Source: Trichodelitschia bisporula
Taxonomy: Eukaryota > Ascomycota > Dothideomycetes > Phaeotrichales > Phaeotrichaceae
Reading direction: 5' to 3'
NCBI GenBank assembly: GCA_010356995.1
Contig: ML996704.1
Coordinates: 666,404 to 730,403, forward strand
Length of the DNA stretch: 64,000 bases
Part shown: in pieces, positions 20,796 to 31,026 of the stretch
Numbering within the stretch: position 1 is the first letter of the stretch
How the letters are laid out: each line of letters begins with the position of its first letter
Position numbers and translations under genes: made by a program
The notes under the pieces: generated by a model
The model's database searches: none
Told to the model about the DNA's origin: nothing
What the model saw: only the letters and a program-made list of their open reading frames with translations

Positions 20796-22711
20796 CTAGA
20801 TTGCCCCCTCAAAACCGGGATATGTCGCGGCCAAACGCCCAATTGAGGAACCTAGACCAATTAGCCTCGTCCTGCCAAAGCTCCTCAAGCCAACTACTCG
20901 CCAGTAAATCGGAATAAGCACCCGATTCCGCCACGAAATGCTCTTCGCAAGATACGCACCCTGCGGCTCGTCAGCCTTGCTCACAGCCCAACAGCCGCAC
21001 AAAACTCACCCGCCACACCAACCACGCTGCGCGCCCCGCAATCCCCTGCCCCTTATTCCCGATCTCATATATAGCCTTCGACCCACCAAGATACGCCAGA
21101 ATCCCCAGATTCCGAAACCGGAAGCGCGTCGTATGCAAATCGCCCCGGTTCAGGCGCTTTGCCAGCCACAGCGCCTTCTGGCTCGCCACCTGCGCCGTCG
21201 CCGGGTACTGCACGCCCTCGATGACGGAGCAATCCCCAATAGCAAACACATCCCTCAGATGCGCCTTGACCCCCGGCTCCGCGTGCTCCGCCTCGTCCGG
21301 GACGATGAGCACGCGGAGTCGATCGTTGGTTACTATGGAGCCGGTTTTCGGGTCCCGTAGGATGTGCCAGGGTATTTCGCCGGCGTGCGGCATGGCGGAT
21401 TTGAAGATTACTTCTTTGGGGGGGAAGCGCCGAATTGTGCTGAGGGCTTTTTGGATGAAGGGGTTCATCATGAGCCTGGGGCGTTAGCTAGGAGGATTGA
21501 AAGGTCGGGGAGGGGATAAGTGGAAAGGGCAAAGACGCACCCAGTCGACCAAATGCACATCCCCACGCCCACATCCGGCTCCCCCGCGATGCTCAGCGTG
21601 TATCCCAACCGCCCGGACTTGAGCCCCGGATCCACACCCGGCAGCCCCGCGCGCAGACTCTGAATCGTCCGGCTCGTCTTGACATCAATCCCACCCCGCG
21701 CAAACAAATCAAGCGCATACCGCGCCAGGCGCGCATCAAACGCGCTGAGCACACTCGGGGACACATCAAACAGGCTAATCTTCGCAAACTGCACCAGCTC
21801 CGGGTATATCCTTGCCATGTCCTGATAAATCAGATCGTGCAACTCCGCGCTGAACTCCACGCCCGTCGGCCCGCCGCCCACAACCGCAAAGTGTAAGATC
21901 TGGCGGCGGACCGCGTCGGGCGTCGTGGGCAGCGCAGCGGTTTCGAAAGACTCGAGCAGGCGCCGCCGGATCTTTCTTGCGTCGCCCACGTCTTTGAGGA
22001 AGTGCGCGTGCTGCCGCACGCCCGGCACATCGAACGTCTGGTTGTAGCACCCGACCGCGATCACTAGCTTATCGTACCGCAGGTTGAACATCTGCCCGCT
22101 CGCGTGCTTAGCCACGAGCTCTGCATCCAGCGTCGCGGCGTCTTTGCCCTCATACCGAGCGGCCACGAGCGCGGTGCCCTGCCTTGGATCCGCGACTGCT
22201 TCTTCAACCCGCACGGTCTTGGAGTACAGGTCTACGTCATCGGCCCAGCCTTGAATGAAGGCAGCGCGGTTGCGCCGGCTGCGGATACTCTCGACTGCGG
22301 TGCGGAATTCGAGGGTCCCGACCGCCGTGCTGGCGAGGAGGGGCGTGAAGACGAAGTAGGACCGTGGACTGACGATTACGACTTGGTACTTTCTGTGATC
22401 GAGGGTGCGGGAGAGTGAGTAACCGGCCCAGCCTGGTGGAGTTAGATAATAGAGTAAAATATGAAGGGGAGTAGCCCACCGGACCCTAATATCACGACCC
22501 GCTCCCGCCTGTTCAGCGTCGCGTCTAGCTCGCGCGTGCTCAGCTCGCCGGTGGCAGCGGGGCTCTCGCCCTCGGGCAGCGTGCCCATACGTCTACGGCC
22601 GTCATGGCGCGTTCTCGACGCGCGGGCGGTTAGAAGAGCGAGCTTTGGGACGGTGGTTCTGCTCACGAGGTAGCGTGCGACGGAGAACGGGGCGGGGCCG
22701 AGGAGGGGCAT
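20796..22711 (-). CDS. Alternative (type II) mitochondrial NADH dehydrogenase
   Basis: Exons 22711-22480, 22432-21541, 21475-21010 and 20960-20796 (introns 47, 65 and 49 nt; phases 1, 2, 0) give 584 residues. Type II dehydrogenases pass electrons from NADH to ubiquinone without pumping protons and sit on the inner mitochondrial membrane. Two Rossmann motifs are clear: VVILGSGWAGYSLSR for FAD and FAVVGGGPTGVEFSAEL for NADH. Others are CIWSTGLMMNPF, DVFAIGDCSV, AQVASQKALWLAKRLN and the C-terminal membrane anchor SISWRNRVLIPIYW. The N-terminus (ARYLVSRTTVPKLALLTARA) is basic and fits a mitochondrial targeting sequence. No EF-hand insert is present. The inner or outer facing side cannot be decided. 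The first donor (GTGGGC) is non-standard but restores the glycine motif exactly. Confidence 0.9.
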
Positions 22712-23957
22712 GGCGGAGCGCGGGAGCGCGGCGGAAGCGCTGCGACGACTAAAAACAACAGAAAATGCACAAGAATGGAAGGACCGACTCAAGGATTGAT
22801 GATTCTCTCTCTCTCTCAGCCTCGGGGAGGAAGCAGATAGCTCAAATATGCCAGCCTTCAGCTCCCCCGTTATCCGTTGTCGTCGGACTCCGAGGCCCAC
22901 TCCGATGCCGACGGACCTCCCTCCTACCCCCCTCAGCTACGGTATCTTAGGTACGGTGCTCCACCCGAAGCCCCCATCGGGCAAACCCGCCGCATGATGA
23001 GCCCAACACTGATGTTTCACATCGCCGGGACTGCGGGAGTCGTCCGAGATGCGCAGGGGAAGCCGCGACGCGCGCCGTGCACCGTTCAGGCACGCCAGCC
23101 ACAATATCCAGGCATGTGATAAGCGTCGACGTTAACCTGCGCCAATAATACGGGAATGCATGAACAGCGAAAGGGAAGAGGTGAGCATGTTTCGTGATGC
23201 TCATGTGCTCTGTTGTTGTCGGCAAGAACCGGAAGGGGAGGAGATACAGACGAGGTGCCTAGCGCAAATCAACGTCGAAGACCATCTCGCAATCAACAAT
23301 CCAGCCCAACGAAGCGCAGATCGCACTGCATCTGACCCACACCGCTGGGCCAAGCCAGGCTGACATGTGGCCCTCGCGCGACAGCCTCATGGCGCTCAAC
23401 GCGGATGGTTGAGAATGACGTTGGCGACAAAAATAGAAAAAAAAGAGAAACATAAGACATTAAGGCCATTGGACTCCATTCAACGGTGTCAGCTTCGCAC
23501 CATTCCGCGTTCGGCCCCGCGTCCCGAAGTCACCCCGCTGGCAGGTCGTCACATTAAGCTCAGGCGGCTGCGGGAGCGCACGAATGGTTCTGCGGCCCGA
23601 CTCCGAAATCGGGCGGGGTCGTTGTGGCTTCAGGGGTCGCAATCAGGACGTCGGTACGAGCCGGAGCAGCTGCTACGCTAACCTTACTTAAGAAGCATGG
23701 AGATACAGCCATGATCTCGAGCAGGCACGTCATCCCGAGTCTTGTCCCTCGGCACGCCCAAATACCCGGGTTAGATATCTTCCCCTCAATGCTCGCTGGG
23801 TTGAATCCGGTATCGTGCCCCTCATTGCCCCTCATTGCCCCGCTCAGGTATCATACCCTTCTCAGTCTCATCGACACCCTCCCCCATCAATCCCCATAGA
23901 CCCAGATCCGGTCTCGGTCCTCCCAAACCCCCCTAAGGCCCACTCCCCATAGCCTCT
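22712..23957. other. Intergenic stretch
   Basis: About 1.25 kb with only short shadow frames. It includes the promoter of the NADH dehydrogenase and the 3' side of the SDR gene. A tandem CCCCTCATTG pair lies near 23818-23838. No RNA gene recognised. Confidence 0.45.
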
Positions 23958-25342
23958 TCAAACACCCCAGCCTACACCCCCCTCCCCCGCATCCCTTGCA
24001 ATATCCACCGCCCCACTAACCTCAATAAAATCCTCCAACTCCTCACTCACCGTCTTCAACTTCTCCTTCACACTCGTTACCCCCTCAAAACTCACAATGT
24101 GCCTAGCGGGCGGGTTCTCATGACCCCCGATCGCGGCGAGCGCATACACCGTCTCCGCCACTAGTTCCTCCCTTAACCCTGCCCCAAGCGGCGCGTACAA
24201 ACTCGCCGCGCCCGGGCCGCGTAGTTGCGCCCCCGCTGACGACTGCTCTGCGGGGGGAGGCGACTCGGCTTCGGCGGGGCCTTCGGCTGGCGCCTCGGCC
24301 TGCGCATCATCCAGCCGGTCCAGCAGATGCGCGATGATATCGCGTGTCAGCGGCGCGGGGTTGACGTCCGGTGCGTAAGGCGGGAGGGGGGGCACGGCCG
24401 TGATTTTATTCGTCAGGATCTGTATCTCCAGATTCGGCTGTACGATGGTCATTTTGATGTTGAAGGGCGCGATTTCGTAGGCCAGGGACTAGGGGATGGG
24501 GGTTAGTTGGGTATGGGAAGGAGGGCAAGGAGAAGGGGGAGGCCCACGTCGCAGAACCCTTCCAGCGCCCATTGACTGGAGCAGTACATCCCCAGACCTG
24601 GGGTGCCGAGATGCCCGGCTGCGCGAGTTAGCCGCGTTCCGCCCGAGTAGAGGCAAGGCTCACTGATTCCTGTGACGGCAACAAAATGCCCGCTGCGGCG
24701 AGCGCGCATACTCGGCAGACACGCCCTGACAAGATTCACATGCCCAAAAAAGTTCGTCTCCAACTGCTCCCGCACCAGTGTAACCGCCCTCGCATCCTGA
24801 CCCATCTCCTCCACCGCCCCAATCAGAGCTGTCCCCACACATTAGCTACATATCCCATTAACCCCCCATTTCCCTAACCCACCTTCACTCCGACACAGCA
24901 GCACAATATCCACGCGCCCAAAAATCCTTAGAGCCTCCGCAACCGCCGCCTGACACAGCGCCACGGAGCGTGCATCCAGCGCTACCGCGCGAAACCTCTC
25001 TTTCCTCCCCCCTTTCCACCCTTCTACCCCTTCCTTATCCCCCTCCTCATCCTCCCCCTCACCCTCCCCCCCCGTACCAACCTCCCCCACAAACGCCCTA
25101 AACGCCTCCCCCCTTGGCCCCTTATACTCCCCCGGTACAACGCCCGCAACCACCGCGTCGCCGTGCGCAAGGAGCAGTCGTGTCAGCGCGAGGGATATAG
25201 GCGCCAGTCCATCGTCTAGGAACCAGACTCGCGGGCCAGAGTGGGCTGGGAAGTGGGGGTGGCCGGGGGTTGCCGCTGGAGGAGGGGGAAGGGGGGGTGG
25301 TGGGGGGCCCGAGTCGTCGGCTGAGGGGGGATCGATGTCCAT
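23958..25342 (-). CDS. Short-chain dehydrogenase-like protein with altered active site
   Basis: Exons 25342-24883, 24828-24548 and 24488-23958 (introns 54 and 59 nt) give 423 residues. After a proline-rich leader the Rossmann region begins at RVWFLDDGLAPISLALTRLL; the usual TGxxxGxG loop is replaced by DDGLAPIS. Middle strands (FRAVALDARS, RVDIVLLCRSE) and helix LETNFFGHVNLVRACLPSM match SDRs. In the catalytic region the sequence is MYCSSQWALEGFCD, so the YxxxK motif reads YxxxQ. SLAYEIAPFNIKMTIVQPN follows as in classical SDRs. The C-terminal 170 residues add an Ala/Glu/Pro-rich stretch. Both cofactor loop and catalytic Lys differ from the active pattern, so it may be a non-catalytic or redirected member. 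Related fungal SDR-like proteins share the YxxxQ form as I recall. Confidence 0.8.
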
Positions 25343-25753
25343 TGTGCTGTGGGAAAGAGAGATTTTAGGAGGAGAAGTGCTTTGTTACATGGTGTTGAAG
25401 ATGATGGGGAGTTGGGATAAGGTAGCGCGGTTGGGCGGGTCGGCTCCGCGAGTCGGCTGCGCGAAGTGCCAAGGGACGGGCCGGGCCGCTGCATGCTGGG
25501 CCAATACCGTAAGTTAGCGATCACGGGCCGTCCCGAATATCAGTCTGCGAAGAGACTTCATTTTGCAGCGCCACTGCCGTAGAAGGCCACTGAATTCATT
25601 ATCTGAAGTGCGTTCATTATGCACAGCTACCAACGTGGAAGCCCCTAGTTGCCCAAACCATCAACGCCAAACGCCAACCGTTGATCAATGCCACTCAATC
25701 TTTTCACCGGGGTATCACGTCCACACTTAACAAAACCGCAATCAAAACCGCCG
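25343..25753. other. Intergenic stretch
   Basis: Promoter of the SDR-like gene and the 3' end of MED6, both on the minus strand. No further feature seen. Confidence 0.5.
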
Positions 25754-26844
25754 TCATGAAGGGCTAACCGGGCTCCCAGGCGCCTTGCTCTTCCGGCGCT
25801 TGGCCCGAAGTGTCGCATTCGCACTGGCAGGAGTCTTCCCAAGCCCACTAGCCTTCCGCGGCAACTCCGTCTTGATAGGCGGCGGAGTAGGCCTTGCCGC
25901 CGCCGCCGCCGCCGCAGCCGCAGCAGCAGCCGTCTCCTGCGTCTTGGTCAGGGCCGCCTGCTTCGCCTGCTGCTGCGCCTGCGTGTACGCGTGCGTAGAC
26001 TTGAACATGAACCCGCTCGGATCGCCCACCAGCGGGTTCTCGTCCATGTATTCGCCGCCGTAGCGTAGGGAGAGTTGGAGCGAGCGCCAGAGCGCTGCTT
26101 CCTGCATGTATTTCTCACGGTCTTGGGGGGCTGTGCTGGATGTTGAGGCCTGGGAGGGTTGTGGGGCCTGGCTCTCGGGGGCTGGGGTGCCGGCTTTGCT
26201 GCCCATTGTTGACTCGAGGTCGCTGCGTGGGGTCTTGGTGACGGGTTGCCGGTAGCTGTAGCCGCCGCCGGGGCTCCAGAGCTGTGTCTGGTTGGCGGTC
26301 TCAAAAACTTGACCGATGTTGTTGACGACGGAAATCTAGCCATTAGTTAACTCCCAAGTGTACGCGGCCAACCTACCAGCCGGTTGGCGAGCATGTCCCC
26401 TAGTGACGGCGCCTGGTAAATGTTCTCGCTGACGGCAAAGTAGGTGCCCAGGATTGTGATGTCATCCTCGTCATCACCCTTCTGCCGCAGATGTTTCCGA
26501 ATCGTCCACACAGGATTCATGGTCTCGGTCGTTTGTGTAGGCCCGTCGACGATCATGTACTCGATGCCGTTCATCCCGCGGAGGCGCTGCTCAAAGTCTT
26601 GCCGGTTCTGCAGGATGGCTGCGATGCCAGGGTTCGCGCGAGCCTGAAGCTCCAAGTTCTTGTTGTTGGACATGTTATCGCAGAAGGGCGAGTTGAGGAA
26701 GTAGAGGTGAACTGGATGGTTAACGGGATCACGGCAGGTACCTGTGGACGTACTGTTCTCTGCGCGAATGCCGCCGTAGAAGGCGACAGCCATTGGTTGG
26801 CGCCATTGCAGCTCATCGAGCGGGATTTGCTTGATGTCGGCCAT
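25754..26844 (-). CDS. MED6: Mediator complex subunit 6
   Basis: Exons 26844-26754, 26711-26377 and 26335-25754 (introns 42 and 41 nt) give 335 residues. Med6 is a head-module subunit of Mediator, linking activators to RNA polymerase II in the nucleus. The conserved Med6 fold is seen at LDELQWRQP, then IHLYFLNSPFCDNMSNN (about 30-47), RLRGMNGIEYMIV (about 77), ILGTYFAVSENIYQAPSL (about 115) and the SYRQPV boundary. A C-terminal region specific to fungi follows, with a run of about twelve alanines and a Lys-rich tail (RAKRRKSKAPG). The start lies about 200 bases from the divergent MMtag gene. Introns close to the minimum size are noteworthy, but both phases are exact. Confidence 0.92.
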
Positions 26845-27042
26845 GGCTGTTGTGCTGGGTGCGAAGCCGTAGTGTCAGTGTTCGGGAAGAAGTCGAGTCG
26901 AAAGCGTCGCCAGGGGACCCCCACTCATGCACCCCGCCAGATTTCTGCCAAGCGGACTGGGGTGGCTGGGTGAAGCAGAGCCGCATTTACAACTCACGAC
27001 ATTCCATCACAAGCACGCGACTGTCATCTCTACGCCATCGAA
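26845..27042. promoter_or_regulatory. Bidirectional promoter of MED6 and the MMtag gene
   Basis: The two start codons face away from each other across 198 bases, so both core promoters must lie here or overlap. No TATA box is evident in either direction, as is common for housekeeping genes. Confidence 0.6.
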
Positions 27043-27844
27043 ATGGATCTCCTACAAACCGTCCGCAAAGAGGGAAGCCGGTAAGTTTGCCTCACACATC
27101 CGATGCACCGCTAACCCGCGCAGCGGCGGCCGCGGCGATTTCAAATGGGACGACGTCAAGAACGATGCCCACCGCGAGAACTACCTTGGCCACTCAGTCA
27201 TGGCCCGTACGTCTCCCATCCCCTATACGTCTCCAATAATCTAACCCGCAACAGCCGTGGGCCGCTGGCAAAAAGGTCGCGACCTGAACTGGTACACCAA
27301 AGGCGACGACAAAGCTGCGGAGGCCTCCGCACGCGCCGAAGAAATCCGCAAGATCAAAGAGGCTGAGGAAGATGCACGCGCCATTGCGCTTGGTCTCCCG
27401 CCGCCAAATCGCACACGGGAGGAGAATGCGAATCTAGAACCGATTGGTGAGGCGGATAAGATGGCGCAGCCTGAAGCGCTGGAGGACAAGAAGGATGAGG
27501 AGGAGCGGCCGAGAAAGCATCGGCATCGGCATCGTAGCCGTGATCGCGATGGACACAGGCGTCACCGCTCGCGCTCTCGCGACCCCGAACACCGCCGCCG
27601 ACATGAGCGTGATCATTCAAGGGAGCGTCACCGTGAACGGCATCGCGAGCGACACCATGAGCGCTCACGAGAGCGTATACGGGAGCGGTCGCGAGACTGC
27701 CGGCGTGACCGCAGTTTGGAGAGGCAAGACGGACCGCAGCGTCGGCGAGATGAGCGTGAGCCTTCGGTTGAGCGAAAGCGGAGGAGGCGAGATGACCGTA
27801 GTCGGTCGCCGTATCGCGGAGGTGTGGAGCGCGAAAGAGACTGA
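27043..27844 (+). CDS. MMtag-domain protein (Arg/Ser-rich, probable nuclear RNA-processing factor)
   Basis: Exons 27043-27080, 27124-27206 and 27255-27844 (introns 43 and 48 nt) give 236 residues. The N-terminal 60 residues match the MMtag (kinase-phosphorylated protein) domain: MDLLQTVRKEGSRGGRGDF, KWDDVKNDAHRENYLGHSVM and APVGRWQKGRDLNWYTK. A charged helix follows (EEIRKIKEAEEDARAIALGL). The C-terminal half is made of RS/RD/ERHRE repeats typical of splicing-associated proteins. Human C1orf35/MMTAG2 is the known relative; its molecular role is poorly defined. The short first exons and split MMtag domain are normal for the family. The gene shares a promoter with MED6. Confidence 0.9.
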
Positions 27845-28191
27845 TTGTTGGCCGTTGAATTTAAGAATGAAATTTTGGAGCGTTTGATTCCTAGATACCC
27901 GGTCCAACTACGACGAATTACAGAGTGAGAGGTTTCTGGTTAGCCTCCGTCGTCTTTTATCACTTTCTGTCCGACTATGCCCGATTTATATCTTCGAGCT
28001 CCGGATTTATAGCAGCATCCTACCCTGCGTCGAATAGTTTAAAGTGCATGGTGTCGATGACGTGTGCATTCTCCGTGCTGGGACCTAAACGACTTATACG
28101 TGTTAGGCGAAACCGTAACTTGGATCGGGTCCTCGAACGTGGCAGGGCCGCGTGTTCCTATACTTGGACATCAAGAGACACCTCACCCACT

Positions 28192-28300
28192 CCACCATAA
28201 CCACCATAACCATTATAACCACCATAACCACCATAACCATCATAACCGCCATAACCACCATCACCACCATAACCGCCACCGCCACCCCCACAACCATCAC
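28192..28300. repeat. Microsatellite, (CCACCATAA)n-like
   Basis: A run of imperfect ACCATAACC units ends just before the ATG at 28305 and must therefore lie in the leader or core promoter of the small secreted protein gene. Interruptions (ATTATAACC, ATCATAACC) indicate some age. Confidence 0.8.
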
Positions 28301-28304
28301 CACA

Positions 28305-28685
28305 ATGCACATCACAAAACCCCTCCTCCTGCTCCTAACCTCAAGCTTCAGGTCCGCCTCCCTCTCCCTCCCCACCCGCACTAAATCCCCCTCACAGCGT
28401 CTCCGCCCTCGGCCCCCGCTACGAATGCCGCTGCACCAGCCCGCGCGGCCGCGACGACATCCGCACCCGCGCCTGCTGCGCCGACATGAACGGCAACGCT
28501 CTCCCCTTCGGCAACTGGAACTACTACCCCGAGCTGGGGCACATGTGCGCGAACCCGACGGCGCGGTTTCAGTGGAAGGAGGAGTTTGAGGAGTGTTGTA
28601 TTGCTAAAGGTAGGTGATGGTATGGATGAGAAGGGAGGTGGCTGACGGTGGTGTAGGGGCGTTTGGGTCGAGTTGTTGGACTTGA
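28305..28685 (+). CDS. Small secreted cysteine-rich protein
   Basis: Three short exons (28305-28351, 28398-28609, 28657-28685; introns 46 and 47 nt) encode 95 residues; both splices are phase-consistent and give one continuous frame. MHITKPLLLLLTSSFSVSA is a clear signal peptide. The mature part, about 76 residues, has eight cysteines in the pattern YECRC, RACCADM, GHMCANP, EECCIAK and SSCWT. Eight even-numbered cysteines in a small secreted protein suggest four disulfides, as in apoplastic effectors, antimicrobial proteins and hydrophobin-like proteins, but the spacing does not match hydrophobins. No known family was recognised. A microsatellite abuts the start codon. Coding status is likely because signal peptide, cysteine pairs and splice signals all agree. 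Confidence 0.72.
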
Positions 28686-28895
28686 CGATGATAGTGGCGG
28701 GAGTTGACGAAGGGTTGCGGGAAGGGAGGGGAGAGTGGGGGAAGGGTTGAGGAGAGATGGGATGGGATGGTGCTTTGCATTGCGTTTGTGGTGAATTCAG
28801 TCTAATGTGTTGTGCCTACTGTCTGATGTGTCGTTCCCACAGTCTAATGCCTCGTTCCGCCAAGCCCCAATCCAGCCGCACGGCTGAAACCCACG

Positions 28896-29405
28896 ATGCA
28901 CTCCCATGAACCGTCAAACAGCACCACCAGCCGCCATGGCGCTCACCAGCCGCAGTCCACCGCGGCAATACTCCACCGCCCTGGAACCCGCCCTCACACC
29001 CAGCGATGCCTACAACACTCCTCCGCATGTGACCTCCACAAACTCTCCACCCCACCAATCAGCGGCCTCCAGCTTGCCATCAAACATTCCCGTGCCTTTC
29101 CGGAAATGGAACCGGAAGAACGCTCTACGCACGGCCCTCCGGCTTCCAAGGCTAGTACCTCTGAGCACAAGCCCCTCGCTGCCAAGGACAAGGCTGGGGA
29201 TCCACCGCCCTCTTACGCCCAGAGCTCCGACAACTTTTACGAGCTCATCAAACCAGACGGTTGCGAGCCCCGTTCTTACACTTAGGATAATACCACCAAC
29301 TCCTTCACTTACAAGGGCTTGAAGCACTGAGACTCCGAGGACCCCAAGTCTTCAACTCCGGCTTCCCTTTCTGAGGAAATCATCGCCGAAGGGTCTGAGG
29401 ACGAC
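28896..29405 (+). pseudogene. Decayed coding stretch upstream of the coiled-coil gene
   Basis: The frame of the gene at 29406 stays protein-like far upstream (PPSYAQSSDNFYELIKPDG, then NSFTYKGLKH, then SSTPASLSEEIIAEGSEDD). It is interrupted by a TAG near 29283 and a TGA near 29328. Further up, a more protein-like frame (SSLPSNIPVPF) lies in a different phase. No intron of normal size with matching signals removes both stops cleanly. It is best read as the degenerate former N-terminus of the downstream gene or of a duplicate. A cryptic intron or assembly error is possible. Confidence 0.45.
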
Positions 29406-31026
29406 ATGGCTAACCGGGGCAAGAAGAAGAAGACGAAGAGCGAGTTGAAGAAGCTGCAGAAGGCCTTGGCTGAGCAGAACGCCGGCAACCAGGCTCCCCA
29501 GGACAAGAATGCAAAGGCGATGGAGCCTGCCCAGGGAGAAAATGCCAAGAACATCAAGCCTCCCCAGGATCAGGAGCTGGACGTCAAGAAGCGCGCCAAT
29601 GTTCCGATGCCGGACGTCAAGAAGCACGACAATCTTCCGAAGCCGGCCACCCCGAAGCGCGACAATACTCCGAAGCCAAAGGCCACGACGCTCGAATTCA
29701 TGATGGGGACGTCCGATGCTGTGGATAACATGCTTGAGGCCGAGCTCCGGTACGCTGAGGAGGCGCACAAGGCTAAAGTTGCGTCGCGCATGGCTACCCC
29801 TGAGAAGTTTCAAGATGTGCCGACGATCATCGGTGTCGCGCCGAACGGGGAGGAGTTCTTGCCAGAGCTCGCGCCCTCCATCAAGTGGAGGTCGAGGCGG
29901 GTCGAGCAGATGAAGGAAGCCAAGTCAAGCGGTGATCAAACTGCGAAGTCGTACACGGATCCCAACAACGTGAGTAGTTCTCAGAGCGTGAATCTGGCAC
30001 AAGGAACTGACCCTGCAGAAGTCCAATCAAGACATTCCGAAACTTTGTGAAGGTGTGCGCAAGATCATGGTCCCTCGGACGACGGACGGAGAGAAGCAGC
30101 AGATCAAAAGCCCTGGGAAGCGGCGTAAGTGTTGGCCTAAGGAGTAGCACAAGAATCGCTCACTAACAGAGGATAAAGCAGCGCCTCCGCTGGACGAAGC
30201 TGCCCAGGAGCTGGATGGACTTACGCAGCTTGCAGAAAAACAGCTCGAAACCCAGCGCGCCATGATCGGCTATCTCCGCCGCGAAGTGAGCGCCCTGCGC
30301 TACATCAAAGACTATCTGTCCGACAAGGCCGAAAAGCAGGCTCTGATGATCGGCACTCTCACGCGTGCCAACGACAGACTCAATCGGCACCTGTTGACCT
30401 TGGAGCCCTACTTCGAGGCTAGGAACAACCCAGAGGCCAATCTTGCCGAGCTCCACCGCAAACACGAACATCTCGTCGAAAACCTTCGCACGGGCGACGC
30501 AAAGGCCTTCGCCACCACCGCCGGTGTGACGCGTCGGCACTGGGAGGTCGCGGCCGAGGAAGTTCATGGCATGTGGGTGGATGCGGCGTCGCGCTCGCAG
30601 GCGGCTTGGAAGCGCTCCCCGGAGTACAAGGATCGTGCTTGGCCTTACCTGGGTGGAGATGGCAAGCCCATCGGCCCGAAGGAATCTGACCCTGCGTCGG
30701 ACATTGGGTCGGACAACTCGGTTGGTTTCAGCAACATCTCCCGTAGTCCCGGTGGGAGCGGAGGTAAGCCGGTTCGTCCGTGGGCGCCTGTCACTTCGGC
30801 TGGCGAGGAGTCCTCTGGTAGCCAGGCGGAGCCTGAGAACCAGGAGCCGGCGAATATCTGGAAGAGCACGGCGACCAATGTGGAGACCACATGGCTGAAA
30901 GCCGGCCACAAGGTCTCGGATGCTTGGGTCAAGATGAAGGGTGAAGCATACGGCAAGTATCGCGATACCAATGTCGAGACGAGTGATGAGACCAACACCG
31001 ACACCGAGACCGAGGAGGACGAGTAA
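29406..31026 (+). CDS. Hypothetical lysine-rich coiled-coil protein
   Basis: Exons 29406-29969, 30019-30124 and 30170-31026 (introns 49 and 45 nt) give 508 residues. The second acceptor could also be 12 bases further (AAAGCAG), adding or removing four residues. The start is the first ATG after the in-frame stops upstream. The N-terminal 100 residues are Lys/Pro-rich, with repeated DVKKxxN and KPxTPKRDNTPKP motifs. A helical segment follows (VDNMLEAELRYAEEAHKAKV). Residues about 240-330 form a likely coiled coil (LDEAAQELDGLTQLAEKQLE and after). The C-terminus is acidic (TNTDTETEEDE). No domain was recognised. The protein-like frame upstream suggests that the present start may truncate an older, longer protein. 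Confidence 0.6.

Noticed and set aside
12328-25342. Secondary-metabolite gene cluster (MFS, flavin oxidase, SDR, transcription factor near each other)
   Set aside because: No backbone enzyme (PKS, NRPS, terpene cyclase or DMATS) is present, and housekeeping genes are interspersed.
28192-28300. CRISPR-like array
   Set aside because: The repeat is a continuous 9-base microsatellite without spacers, in a eukaryotic genome.
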